Positions 22,166 through 33,900 of a stretch of DNA of 62,273 bases are shown here, one piece after another (positions within the stretch are counted from its first letter, which is position 1; each line of letters begins with the position of its first letter). The stretch is taken from positions 1-62,273 of the forward strand of contig JAUCBJ010002872.1 in the NCBI GenBank assembly GCA_032718475.1. Direction: 5' to 3'. Made by a program: the position numbers and the translations under genes. The DNA is from Nemertoderma westbladi (Eukaryota > Xenacoelomorpha > Nemertodermatida > Nemertodermatidae). Below the pieces are notes generated by a model. The model worked only from the letters and a program-made list of their open reading frames with translations, was not told the DNA's origin and ran no database searches.

Positions 22166-22567
22166 CATCCATTCTGCTACAATATTACGCTCTGAAACTG
22201 TTTATCGCCATTGCATAAAATTGCAAGTAATTTATAAATTTGCGGTGCTGAGTACATACATACAGTACTTACTTACGTTATTACATTATTATTATACAGG
22301 AATTCGTTTACAGTAAATTAGTTGATTAATTAATTATTTTGTTTTTTTAGTGTGGCTCGCGGAAAACCGAAAGAACGATGCAGCAAAGACGACGCGGGAT
22401 CGACAATTAGCGATAATGAGGACGATGATGGTGACGATGCGGATCTGGCCTTGTTATTTGTTTCATTAAGACTTATTTTTGCAAATGCGAACTATAGACT
22501 GTATCTGTGCTGTCAACTAACTAAACTATCTGATTATTTTGTAATAATAATTTCATTTATAATGTAA

Positions 22568-23370
22568 ATAAATAAATTAATAAGTTTCCAGTTTCAAACA
22601 TAAAGTTTCCATTCATTTATAATTCACATAACATATTATAGGCCTATATGTTGTATTAATAATGCTGATGAGATAATTATAATGTGCAATGTACAACGTA
22701 AGGTAACGTGAGATTTACCTAGTGGCCTGAAAAACTGAAAATCCCTGATTAAATAAACGTTGGAATATGAATATCTAACATTAGTTTTGTTGATTAACTG
22801 AAGTTGGTTTAACGATTAATATACTGCAAATTCAACGGTTAAAGATAACGTTGCGGAATATATATATTTGACGTAAAATTCAACGTTGATTTGGGGGTAA
22901 TTTTAACGTCACAAAAGCGGCCAAACGAACGTTCGATCTACTTTTACTAACGTCAGATTCTAGCGTTTATTTGTTATAAATTTTTCGTTTTTCAACGCCA
23001 TTTGAAACGTTAAATTGTTTGCAGGGTATGTACATGATTGAATTTTACCAATTTCAGACGTTACAAAATAACGTTACAAATCTACTGTATGTTAAAATTC
23101 AACATATTTAACGTTTGGGTTTAGTCATTTTTGTACATGATTAAATTTAACCAATATCAGACGTTTCAAAATAACGTTAAAAATTGATGTTAAAATTCAA
23201 CGTCAGTTTAACGTTTGGGTTTAGTTGATTATAGACATGTAGTTTGTAAACGATTATAAGAAGTTAGAAAACGTTTGTTCTAAGTTATTTTTATAACTTT
23301 ATTTTTCTAACCTAAAACAGACTAAAAGTCCAACGTTAGATTAGCGTAATTAACGCAAAATGTTTGCAGG
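22568..23370. repeat. AACGTT-rich repeat region
   Basis: From about 22740 the sequence is dense in AACGTT and TTCAACG. A direct repeat of about 105-115 bp (about 23030-23130 and 23135-23230) shares CAACGT..TTTAACGTTTGGGTTTAG. GTTTGCAGGGTA occurs at both 23017 and 23360, possibly the ends of a small element. No gene. Confidence 0.5.
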
Positions 23371-23489
23371 GTACCGATTTGTACCTAACGCTATTTCTGT
23401 ACTTTACCCCTGCTCTGCTACACTAACCCTAGGCATATACAGCACGACAGCTACACACTACACGCCTCTATCAGTCTACGGTATCTGTC

Positions 23490-23521
<32 letters not shown>

Positions 23522-23750
23522 TCTTTTATTCCCAAAACTTCAAATATGTAAAATAATTGAAGGCAGCATGGAGGGTGGCCCCGGCTGATAATTTATGGGA
23601 ATAAGCGTCATGTATGGCTGACAAATCCTTGACCTACACTAATTACATTACTGTGTGTGTATCCACTGGAGTCATATTGATGTTGTACATACATACCGAA
23701 TACATTGGCGCGTAGACACACATACACCCCATACTTACAATTACACGAAG
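23371..23750. other. Non-genic stretch with (AAT)n microsatellite
   Basis: An AAT trinucleotide run of about 29 bp lies at 23491-23519. Otherwise nothing recognised. Confidence 0.5.
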
Positions 23751-24129
23751 TGGGGTCTTCGCGCAGCACGAAGTTGGCAGAGCCTTAGCGAATTGACACT
23801 GTTAGGGGGTAGGTCAATTTATGCAAATAGTCACGTTGGCCCTCTAGCGGCAGACTGGAGAACTGCAGATGGATTCGCCTCCTTTGAAAGTCACAGCTAA
23901 TGGTCTAATACATATCTGCCAAGTTTCAGCTTAAACGGATTAAAAGCAAAGAAATGGGAGGGCATTTAATGTTTAGACATGTGGCCCTCTAGCGGGAGAC
24001 CATTGCACTGATGGCGTCTGAAAGTCTCTCAAAAATCTCAACTTTTGCTCATATTGATACCTACAAATTTTCAACTTTGCAGCTTTAAATCCGACAAAGT
24101 TATTAGCATGTCAAAATCGTAACGACGAC

Positions 24130-24183
<54 letters not shown>

Positions 24184-24276
24184 AACGACGACGACGACAA
24201 CTATTTGCATAAATTGACCCACCCCCTAACAGTGTCAATTCGCTAAGGCTCCGCCAACTTCGTGGCTCGCCCCACA
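23751..24276. repeat. Foldback family F, copy 2, with (GAC)n tract
   Basis: The ends TGGGGTCTTCGCGCAGCACG and CGTGGCTCGCCCCA match copy 1 at 15878-16175. Here long arms of about 80 bp are near-perfect inverted repeats (GAAGTTGGCAGAGCCTTAGC..., with GTTAGGGGGTAGGTCAATTT facing AAATTGACCCACCCCCTAAC). A (GAC)n/(AAC) tract fills 24121-24200. Predicted Arg-rich peptides across the tract are artefacts. Confidence 0.65.
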
Positions 24277-24477
24277 AACACCATTATTTCACACATACCA
24301 CACCACCCACACACACGTACACACATTAATTGTTTACTTTATCACAGTATATTCTAAGTTATGTAAGTTACTTGTTGCTATGTTATGGAGTCACGGTCAT
24401 ATATTGTATAATAGTGATTTTTAATGCTATCCATGTAAGTTTTTAGTTTTCCTATTTGTTTTAGAGTAATAAGAGAT
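24277..24477. other. Short non-genic spacer
   Basis: AT-rich spacer between the foldback element and the LINE3 3' end. Nothing recognised. Confidence 0.4.
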
Positions 24478-25306
24478 GCGTTCCAGATTTTTGTAGCACT
24501 GACAGTTAAACTTTTAAATCCGTACTGCACTGTAGTTGTTCCTAGTAGTAGGTATTTTAATATTATGTGTTCTGGGATTTATCAAGTATGCGTTTGTTCT
24601 TATAGTATTAAGAAATGGTAGTTGTAGTTTCTTAAATGGTGTACTTAGATTAAATATATATTTGTAGTAAAATTTTAATACAAAGTATTCTCGTAGAGCT
24701 GTCAGTGTAGGAAGTTTTGCTTTCGTTCGTAATTCGGTTCCTGTCATGTCCTTGTTTTTCTTGCTATACACTACCCTTAAGCCGTAATTTTGTATTTTTT
24801 CTAACCCGTAAAGTATTCCCTTTGCACCGTAACTGTTTTGTATTGAAATTAGGACCTCGCAGCAGTAGTTATGATATGGTAGCACTGTCGCCTTGTATGT
24901 ATTAAGTTTAGATTTGAGTGGTAACTGTCCTTTTATCTGTCGTAGTCCGGAGATTGCTTGTGTCATTTTATGTTTTATATCGTTGATGTGTTCCCTCCAT
25001 TCCATTCTGTTGTCTATTAGTATTCCTAAATATTTAATTGATTTGGATTAATTTTTAAGACAATCTCCTCAATATCAGGCGTTCTAGAATGCGGGCTTAT
25101 AAGCATGAATTCGGTTTTTTTATTGTTCAATTTTAGTTTTAGGTCTGAAAATATTTCTTCAAGTGTGAGTATGTGTTTTTCTAAGGTTTGTGATGCTTTT
25201 AGAGGATCCTTATTTGTACAGTATATAAGTGTATCATCTGCGTACTGTCTCAAAGTGTATATCCGGTATATTTGCTATGGAATTTACATAAATTACAAAC
25301 AATATT
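24478..25306 (-). pseudogene. LINE3 reverse transcriptase, 3' part, copy A
   Basis: Minus-strand reverse transcriptase fragment. The catalytic YADD lies at 25233-25244 (QYADDTLIYCTNKDP), followed by KLKLNNKKTEFMLIS, and after a short deletion and frame break (about 25005-25050) the thumb and C-terminal part HINDIKHKMTQAISGLRQIKGQLP...LPYHNYCCEV. It belongs to a CR1/Jockey-like LINE group as far as motifs allow. The same sequence occurs at 48541-49390. It is interrupted at 25306 by LINE2, and a few bases of LINE3 resume at 37839 (TTGGCCCTAGAATGG), after which about 1 kb present in copy B is missing. Confidence 0.8.
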
Positions 25307-26692
25307 TATTCATGATGCGCTTCAGCGTTTGAAGTCTGGGAAAACAGATGTTAGTCAGTCATTTGACTCCGGTTGCTTGATATCGGGCGGTCCTGTACTC
25401 GAGGAGCATATCAGTCGTTTATTTAATCTCTGTATTGCACATGGTATGGTTCCACGTACGCTACTATCCATCTCAATTGTTCCCTTGGTTAAAAATAAGC
25501 TGGGCGATATTTCCGCCATTGATAATTATAGGGCAATCGCCATATCTTCGCTCTTGTTGAAAGTTTTCGAATGGGTCATCCTGATCACTCAGAACAACCA
25601 TTTGGCGCTAGACGACTTACAATTCGGATTTCAAAGTAATTCAAGCACTGTGTTCTGCTCATGGGCGGCTACAGATGTAATAGGATATTATCAACGTCAT
25701 TTGACACCAGTTTTTGGGTGTCTCCTTGACCTTACTAAGGCCTTCGACCTTGTTGAGTGGGCTAAGCTCTTCCTGGAACTCCTTCGTAAGGGTTTTTCTG
25801 CGTTATTACTGCGTTGTTTAATATGGGTTTATACATATCAGTTGTGTTCTGTTCGCTGGCAAGATGCGAATTCGTCCCAATTTTCTGTTAGTAACGGCGT
25901 TAGACAAGGTTCTGTAATCTCGCCCATCTTGTTCTGCGTTGTCCTCAATATACTTATTGAAACTCTCAGGGCTGCCGGAGTCGGTTGTCATATTGGTTCG
26001 GTTTTTTATGGAGTGCTAGTTTACGCGGATGACATTTTGCTTCTTAATCCATCGGTGGTAGGTTTACAATTTATGGTAAATATATGTCTTACGTTCTGTC
26101 GTCGTTACAATCTTCGCCTCAGCACAGACATAGATCCGAATAAAAGTAAATCAAAATGTATACCTTTCAATGTTGTCTGGAATCCTCCCAACGTTAAAAT
26201 TGTTGTTAATGGTCTATACCTACCTTGGGTTCGTGAGGCGCGCCATCTTGGGAATACTATCGACTTCAAATGTTCAATGTCCATCGATATAAATAGAAAG
26301 CGTGGCGAATTCTTTGGGAAGCTGGCTAATCTGAGACAGGAATTTAGTTTCGCTTCGCCAGGTGTCTTATCCCGTGTGCAACGTCTGTACTGTATGAATT
26401 TTTATGGGAGCCCACTGTGGGACTTGTGGTCACCGCAATGCACTCAAGTACTTACTACATGGAATAAAAATATTAGGCGGGTTTGGGGATTACCTTTTAA
26501 TTCTCACCGTTTCATTGTTGAGAATATAGTAGATTTTTGTCATCCTTGGGTTATGCTTTGTAAACAATTCGTATCTTTTACATTGAGTTTACGTGCTTCT
26601 AATAAATTGTGCATTCGCTTATTAGCTAATCTAACGGAATTTGATTGTAGAAAGAGAACTGGGTTAAATCTAAGGCGCATTGCCAATGTTTG
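25307..26692 (+). CDS. LINE2 reverse transcriptase (5'-truncated, interrupted by BEL/Pao)
   Basis: An uninterrupted frame of about 460 codons. Reverse transcriptase blocks appear in order: SIVPLVKNKLGDISAIDNYRAIAIS, LDDLQFGFQSNSST, LLDLTKAFDLVEW (first catalytic Asp, near 25725), NGVRQGSVISPILF (near 25893) and VYADDILLL with the catalytic YADD at 26022-26033, followed by KSKCIPF and a RHLGNTID block. Endonuclease and the N-terminus are missing through 5' truncation. The frame is cut at 26692 in codons for NVC by the BEL/Pao insertion, and the same frame resumes at 37472 and ends at TAA near 37672-37674. All RT catalytic Asp residues are present. A 5'-truncated copy is not expected to be expressed as a complete LINE protein. 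Confidence 0.85.
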
Positions 26693-27911
26693 TGTTCGCG
26701 CTTTCAGACCTTTGGCAGTTTAACCCGCCAAATTAAGATGTCTTCTAGATATTAAATCGCTTTTTAGCCTATGACAAGTATTTGATTCACTACACTAGTC
26801 GAAACCAATCCGTGCGCGACCATTCACCCGCTGGATATTCCCGGGAGATTGGGTTCGACGGTTTAATTTTGTTGCTATGTAAGCCTAATGTATTATTCGA
26901 CTGACAGTATTATATAATCTCTGACAATATTATTCACCTTCGGGAATATTAACAGTTCCTTTAGGACGTGGCGCTTTATCTATATAAACAGAGTTATGAC
27001 TTAAACTACTCACAACGATATGGCTTAATTATAATTCACATATATGTCGCATTCTTTAGGAATTGCTTCTTTAACAGACTCGCTCATACGCAATGCTGCA
27101 CAATACTGCACACTAATCTGCCAATCTTCACTGATTTTAGTCACATATAAAAGGAACACAGGCTGACTCATGTAGGGTCTATCAAATAACATTAGATTCA
27201 CTTCAAACCACTTTAACATAAGTCACAATCGTTTATCTGTAACCCTTCTCTCTTACCTTCGGTATATCAAGAATATTGGGTTTCGGGGTTATTTATCGTT
27301 ATTCCAAATATAATAATTCATCAACCATATTATGAAGAACTGACGGTAAATAGCAGTATAAAACAACAATGAAAACACTGATTGTTATGAGTTTGCAATG
27401 TTTCAGCAGTCAGTATGTATGATCAGTTAGCAGTGATTCCATGAGTCAGGTAGGTGCGTTAAAGGATATATGCCCTTTATAATTAAACCTACTAGTGTAA
27501 GACTAAAAACTAAAACACGGAGGTGCCAAAGCCGGTTCTTAGGCTCTGGACAAAAACATAACACTGAACTACTGAGTTTCTGTATATACCTCCAACACAG
27601 AGATCACAAACGCTCTGATTGGTCAACATGAACAACGAGAGAACAGAGAAACAAAGAAACGTCGACGTGGCAATATCAGCTGCTAGCCGTCGTCATGGTA
27701 GCGACACTGTTTTCAAGAGTATCGAGCTTTTACGTCACGGAATTACGGATTATGTCCTCTAAAGTACAAATACAGAAGAAATAGCTTTTATGTCCGCTAA
27801 AACACCAGTACAGCAAGGACACGGCCTTTTTATGCCTGGTAAACCAACTACAGAGTACTTTACGGGAAAAATAAGGAAAAATAACCGGACAATTCAGTAA
27901 AAGCTTTTACA
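26693..27911 (-). repeat. 3' LTR of BEL/Pao copy 2
   Basis: 1219 bp, TGTAAAAGC... to ...CGCGAACA on the minus strand. Essentially identical to 36253-37471; one mismatch was noticed at 27047. ORFs within it are unlikely to be genes, as the same ORFs occur in the other LTR. Confidence 0.92.
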
Positions 27912-27989
27912 CCGCTCCCAGAAAATGGGATTTTCAGTCTATAAAATATAAAAATCACAGTTTCTAAAACATAAAGATACTCTAAACAG

Positions 27990-28205
27990 TTAGTCTTTCT
28001 TACGCAGACGGCGTTTACGCAGTTTTTTGAGGCTAGCAAGAGTCTTTTTCTCTTTGGGGGGAGCCACTTTACTAGGAGGGCCATAACTCCTGGGTGAAGG
28101 GTGCAATATGATTGCATCAGAAGGTGTAGGTTTATGGTCGAGGTATCTGCCGTTTCGATATGCTTCTCCTCGAGCTGATTTTCCTCCGCTCGTAGCTGGA
28201 TACGT
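27990..28205 (-). CDS. Basic C-terminal exon-like ORF in 3' region of BEL/Pao copy 2
   Basis: A minus-strand frame open from 28205 (after a TGA at 28206-28208) to TAA at 27990, 71 codons without an ATG at the start. It reads like a genuine protein C-terminus: SARGEAYRNGRYLDHKP, then Pro-rich PSPRSYGPPSKVAPPK, then strongly basic LKKLRKRRLRKKD, which resembles a nuclear-localisation or RNA-binding tail. It lies about 80 bp upstream of the 3' LTR, where some LTR elements carry accessory ORFs. Frames on either side are broken, so it would need splicing or frameshifting. It is not recognised as any known protein. Confidence 0.35.
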   Translation of the reverse strand, partial: TYPATSGGKSARGEAYRNGRYLDHKPTPSDAIILHPSPRSYGPPSKVAPPKEKKTLASLKKLRKRRLRKKD

Positions 28206-30975
28206 TCATCCAAAAACTCTCGCAGAGAATAGGATCGTCCAAGTTCGATAACTTCTTAGAGATTCTGGATTTCCCAATCGAATTGAGATAAGGCCAATTC
28301 GTTTATCGACTGGACTTACTGTTATAACTTACGTTTATCTGAACAAACGCAGGTTTCTCTTTTGATCTTTATAGAATAGCGTTTAACTCGTTTCGTACAA
28401 AGCTCTCCTTCACCTTGATGAGGGGTTGTATCGCGTTAAACGGGGACGACCATACGGTTGGATAGTGATATTAGGTGTCCGCGTCACAATCCGGCTAGGT
28501 AAGATGGGCGGCTAGCTAGAAATCACTGTCGGAGTGTTACCGATTAATTGTTAGGGTAGCACTAGATCTTGAACAGTGAATACCGTCCGCGAGGATCCGC
28601 GACACCACCAGGATCGCAGGTCTGAGGTCCAACTAAGGAATGAGGAGGTTTGACCGAGTATTCCGGGACTCTGATCGTAGGTTTACTCTAGGATCATTAG
28701 AGCCGAGTGAGCATAGGTGATACGTCAAACAAGTTTCGCTCGAAACTCCAGTAAATATAACGAACACAACTGTGTTTAACACGACGTTTCTGTGGATGTT
28801 TATGTCTTTCCGTTTATTGGCTGGGTCTAGGACATTTATCGTAATAATACCAAAGACGCACGTCTGGTAGGGGAAACGCGGGTGATATTTATTTGTTGTT
28901 ACAATGCTCCTATCAAGAATTCCAAATATACGTTGGAGTTACCGCGTCCATTTGTTTCTTTAGTGTCTTTTCTTTCGAGTCGATTTCGAATAGAATTTTC
29001 GCATTCGAATTTCAGTTTATGGTTCCGACTCCGCTGGGCAGGATATATAGTCGACATAGTCCGTATTGTGTAAATCGATAGGATGACCAGTAGTTAAGAA
29101 GACCACATACGTACCATTACGCTGCGTATATCGAGCAGCGAATTTTCTATAGTCCAACTCGCGCGCGAGCTGCTCTTGGGACATTGGCGGTTCGATATAA
29201 CGACCATCGTCCTCCGCAGCAGTTGGACTAACGTCGCCGCGTATTAAGCTATCAACAAACGCTTGCAAAAGTAGAGTATATCGCTCCCCGATACCAAGAA
29301 CATCTGCTATCAACTCCATCATGTCTGCTATATATGAGTTTATCCACATTATAAGGAGTTTATATTCAGGCCAGCGAGCGTCGCTGCCCACTCCAATTAA
29401 CCCCCGGACAGTACGAGATCCTCAGCGCCGATGTGTCGTCGCCGCTGTACTTTCGCCAACGACGTAGCCGCACAACGACAACGACAACCGACACAAGTCA
29501 CTCGACTGTCCGTCCCAAAGACTTAGATGTACTTCAGGTTTTCCTTGGAGAGTTAGGTTACTTTTACGATTGCGACTAGCTACTGTAAACACACCTTAGT
29601 AGTAACATTCGCCTATAAACTCACAAGTACCACACACACAACTTGTCACAAATTACACACACTCGGGTCACTTGTCCGTTAGTCAATGCCTTCCAGAATG
29701 TCACTGTATTATTATGTATCCTTGGATACTATCAGTGCACTATTTATTCCCTATGCTATTCAATGGGACAAGCTTTCTATTGTTCTTTTAACTCAATTCT
29801 AATTCTAGCGTGGTTGTTGCTATGGTGACATTATGCAAAGCTAGCGGTAGAATTAGAGCAATTCCAATGCATACAGATCTGGGATGTTATTTAATAGTAT
29901 TCTTTAATAGTCAATGTTCTGTTTTATACATGACTTTATGAATTTTATCGGCTATTGACTATGTTTGGGAGACTTTCGCACACTCATACACATAATAAGA
30001 TAAATCTCCGCTCCCTTGATCTATTAATTAATGGAATTTTGGGAATGTTATAAATTGCGTAAAAATGGCAATTTATTAAATTCATTAAAAGGCATGAATT
30101 TAAATTTATTCCCTGAAATTTTATTATTTGATAATTAAATTGACATATTTTGATTCTAGAATATGTCTGGGGACACAAGATCCTTAATTCTATGACAATT
30201 GTCTTTTTAAGAATATCGGTAAATGCTACGATATCTTAATTGACTAGAATTGCTGAAGGATCTGAATTTTACAGATTTTGATTTATTAGATTTGCAAATA
30301 TTAAATAATTAATATTTGAGATGGGCACCGATTTATTCCAGAACTTGTCTGGGGACGTTAACCACTGATTCTAGAATTTGTCTTTCAAGTATATCGGTGG
30401 GTGCCGCGATATCTTAATCGACTAGAATTACAGATGGTCAAAGGGTTTAACAGATTTATTTTGCGTGATACGCTACTGTTAAAGGGACATCACGCTACTA
30501 TATGTATTATTTAATATACGGTATGAGAGCAATATCGCACGAAGCAATGTCAGTGTGAAGAGGCAAGTCGTTTCCAAGGTCTACCCAGAGCTTGGTTTAG
30601 CCGAGACACGAGGATCTGAACTTTGCATTCCTAATACTCTGCCTACCAATAATACTTAAATACAGTAGTGGCTTTATTGTACTTTAATAAGTACAGACAT
30701 TTCATCTTACTGTAGTTACGTATTTATAATATAATACGGATAGTAAGGAAAGAGAAAAAATAATTATTTCTTCGCCGTCTCACTAAATATAATATAAGTA
30801 AGTATGTACGTAATAAACACGAATATATTGCACTATTCTACAAAATAATCGCTAAATAATATTCTACTAAATTAAATAAAACGATTATAATAAAATTACA
30901 TAGTAATACATACAGAAATATAAAAATAATAAAATAATATAAAATAATAGAGTCACACACCCACTCCATATGTTG
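28206..30975 (-). other. 3' non-pol region of BEL/Pao copy 2
   Basis: About 2.8 kb between the pol remnant and the basic ORF. Apart from the ORF at 29017-29430 it is AT-rich. A direct repeat of about 110 bp is present near 30190-30300 and 30350-30460 (ATATCGGTxxxTGCxxCGATATCTTAAT...ACTAGAATT). No RT or integrase motif was found here on either strand. Confidence 0.5.
29017..29430 (-). CDS. Hypothetical accessory ORF, 3' region of BEL/Pao copy 2
   Basis: A minus-strand frame open from about 29430 to a stop at 29017, about 137 codons. There is no ATG near the start (GTG at 29391), so translation would require an upstream exon. The sequence looks coding: TVRGLIGVGSDARWPEYKLL, a helical hydrophobic SYIADMMELIADVLGIGERY stretch, an acidic loop and SQEQLARELDYRKFAARYTQ, ending CPAESEP. 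There is no transmembrane segment, signal peptide or fusion-protein feature, so I see no envelope. Position between pol and the 3' LTR suggests an accessory protein or captured host exon. Confidence 0.35.
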
Positions 30976-33900
30976 TTACGTTATGGAGTCCCTAGATGTT
31001 TGAAGGATTAGGGAGGTGGTCGTGGGATGAGAATCTTGTCTTCCACAGTTTCCGGAGAGTCCTCCATTCCCTTCCGATAAACACAAACGACCGACTGGGT
31101 GATTGAGTCGCTGCATCCTGAATACAATTCCAGGTTTCCTCTTCGTCCTGGAATAGTGACGATAGAAACATCGCTCAAAGTATATGACGGCGTCACAAAG
31201 CCGATTCCAGGAGCTATAGTGGTCCGTCGCTCTCTGCAGGAGAGGTGAGAGTCCCTGCGAGACGTCTGATGTTCCAGAGCTCCAATCGCTCTCTCTGATC
31301 TTCATGAAGGATCCACTCGCGGAGGGGAGGCCCAGATCCACGGCGTCGTCCCTGGCAACATGTAATACCGACAGATCTATCCCGGGTTCAAATAACTCCG
31401 ATCCACCCGTCCGGGTTTCAGGTTCGACTTTCTCCGCTCCCTTGGCTGGTCTAATCTCAGTCGGAGTAAGATGGGGAGGCCATTCATTCTCCTTACTCAG
31501 GAAGTCGGGTTCACCTAACCGGTCTATAGTATCTGTCAGTTCTTGAGGAGTTGCTCCTCTGGAAGCGATGTCCGTTGGATTAAACTTCTTGGGGCAATAT
31601 CTCCATTGATCTACATTGGAGCTAAGATTGTCATTATCTGAGGAGTGTGGTGTTCCCTCAGTTGGGTCGTCTCCATCACTAGTATCATCTTCCCATTCAC
31701 TCACCTGGCAGACGCGATCTTGAAGCAGTCTTTCCCTGAGCGTTCTACGGGAAGGTCCAGTAAGGTACCAACCTACTCTAGTTCTTACCGCATAGGTCTG
31801 TAGGGGCTGCGGTTGAGCAGGTCGTTTCTCTAATGTCTCCAGCGCCTCATGCGCGTTTTGGCCGATGAGTATTTGCACTCCAGGATAATCAGTCTGGAAT
31901 CGAGGTATGTTAAGATGTTGGATGCTCTCATCCTCGTCCCAATTATAAAGGTCTGCTTGAGTAGTAGCGAAGTTCTTTATAGCCACCATTTTCACTGACC
32001 TTATGCTATGTTCTCCTAGTTCGTCTTGTGGGGTGGACAACGCGCCTACATAATAATCAGCTGTTATTGTAGATTTCCAAACTTGCATAATGCCTGACAT
32101 GTTGAGCTTAGTTTGGAACTTGGGTTGTCCAGCAAATATATCTTCGGCTAGCTCTTTATCGATGAATGTTCCTGTGCTGCCGGAGTCCAGGAGGGCGTTC
32201 ACTACATAACTCCGTTTAGGTCCGTGCACCCTTACCTGCACCACAGGAAACTCTCGGATTCCTATATTGGAAGTTGGCGCTTTCCAAGATGGTTGTTGAT
32301 CGGAAGTAGTTAAGGTAAGGTCGCTGTCTGTGTCTTTCTCATGTACGAGTGCTCGATACACTGCGGTGGTGTTTATTAGGTAACAGGATTCGTTTTGGTC
32401 GGAGAACTCGTCCGTATAGAATCCTTCCATCTCAGATTGATCAGTGTCGTTCACATCACTGAATTGGACATGTAGTTCGGACTCACTTACCTGACTCGGG
32501 CTGTTTCGTTCGAATTCCGTGTGCAACAAGATATGATGATTTGCGCCGCACTTTGCACACCTTGCGTCGGAGTTACAGGTTCGCCGTTGGTGTCCTCGTC
32601 TGAGGCAATTATAACACAACCGCTTATCCCACATGACTTCACGTCTATCCTCGAGTGATTTCCTCAGGAATTTATCACACGCATTTAAACGGTGGGGCCC
32701 GTCGCACAGCACACATTTCGGCTTGATGTTACTTACTTTAACCTGTGCTATGTGGTGCACACTTGTTCTTTCCTCGGGCTTTCTCACCTGAATTCCTTTA
32801 GGAGACGTAGGAGGGGTTTTTTGTACCGGTTCCCTTCTGTCATTGGGTCGAGACTTGGATTTACTTACCTGTTCTTTAGGCATTTTATTGACATAATAAG
32901 GCCTGTCAGTGTCTTTCCCGCTGTCCTCTCCTTGAGAGGTTTGGCTTTCACCGTCGTCGGTATAACATACTGGTGTTACCCTTCTCCTAGAAACGGGTTT
33001 CTCACTTACCTTGTTTTCCAATGTCTTCTCTCTGGACTGCCTTAGGAGCTGTAATTTCACTTCTCTATCTAAGAATGACATGAGATCAGTCATGGTAGGG
33101 TCTCGTCGTTGTTGTTCCATCATATATAACACCTTCTTATCCCAGCGTGTACCTACTCCACCCTTGGGCAAAGCAGATGCTAAGGCTCTTACAACCATAG
33201 AATTCTGGTATTCATGAGACTTACCTAGCCAATCTAATTGTCTACAGATCTCCTGAATCTCATCGGAAAACTCTATAATCCCGCTGCTAAGAAACTTTCG
33301 GGGCGCCATTAATTTTGCATACAAATACCCAGCTATGTCATTCCTATTACCATACCTGATGTTTAGTGTATCCCAAACTTGTCTTAATCCATCTGGATGT
33401 CCAATAAATTTTAACGCCATTGACTTGGGAGGTCCTTCCAAACATTCGATGAGGAATCTAAGTTTCTCTCCGTTAGATAGTACAGAGTTCTGTATGTTAT
33501 CTTTATAATATTCATTAAAAGGTAACCATTTCATCTCATCTCCATTGAACTTGACGATCTCTCCCACCTTTACCGCTTGCCGGGCTTCGGTTCTAGCCAT
33601 TTGACGCGTAAAACTTTCTTGAGCCATCGTATTATTGAATATAGAATTATCGGTATATAAATTTCTCGGATTATGATCAGGTCTATATGGAATATTATTA
33701 TCAACAGGTTTATAATTACCCTGAATAGGGTTTACTATAGGAGTTTCTACTTCACTAGCAGTATAGATGCGTGTAGGCTCCACACCTTGCGCATGAAATA
33801 CTTCAGACCTAACGGGTTGACACATTGTTACAGGGGGTGGTGTTATACCCCTTTGTAAATTTACTAATTTATCGCGCTCTAGCGCGATATTTTGCTGCAC

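Larger units (their letters stand above)
19123..22567 (+). pseudogene. Three-exon hypothetical gene, frame broken in exon 2
   Basis: Exon 1 runs from ATG 19123 to 19339, followed by GTATTT. It encodes MAYCVVIFTGPDSVEEVATI... with a WLSADGLTSAYPI and a WGSWPCTFIRNSCK segment. After an intron of 135 bp ending TTTTTCAG, exon 2 (19475-19671, then GTAAAA) continues in frame as DDLLAAKAIEEERVV. A TGA stops this frame at 19603, while the +1 frame becomes protein-like (VGNESDTMDEETAGVRQDIQ) and joins in phase to exon 3 (22351-22567, after TTTTTTTAG), an acidic segment (SDNEDDDGDDADL) ending in TAA. One indel between about 19560 and 19600 would explain the break. The exon 1 pattern recalls the N-terminal segment of mobile-element-associated invertebrate proteins. 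Intron 2 (about 2.7 kb) contains a LINE1 fragment, a minisatellite and a hAT-like element. Exon boundaries are by eye. Confidence 0.4.

Noticed and set aside
24071-24277. Arg-rich ORF resembling a nuclear basic protein
   Set aside because: Translation of the (GAC)n tract in a foldback element.
26968-27219. Small ORFs on both strands, repeated at 36528-36779
   Set aside because: They lie within the LTRs and recur only because the LTRs are near-identical; no domain.
29017-29430. Envelope protein of a BEL/Pao element
   Set aside because: No signal peptide, transmembrane anchor, furin-type site or fusion peptide is visible.
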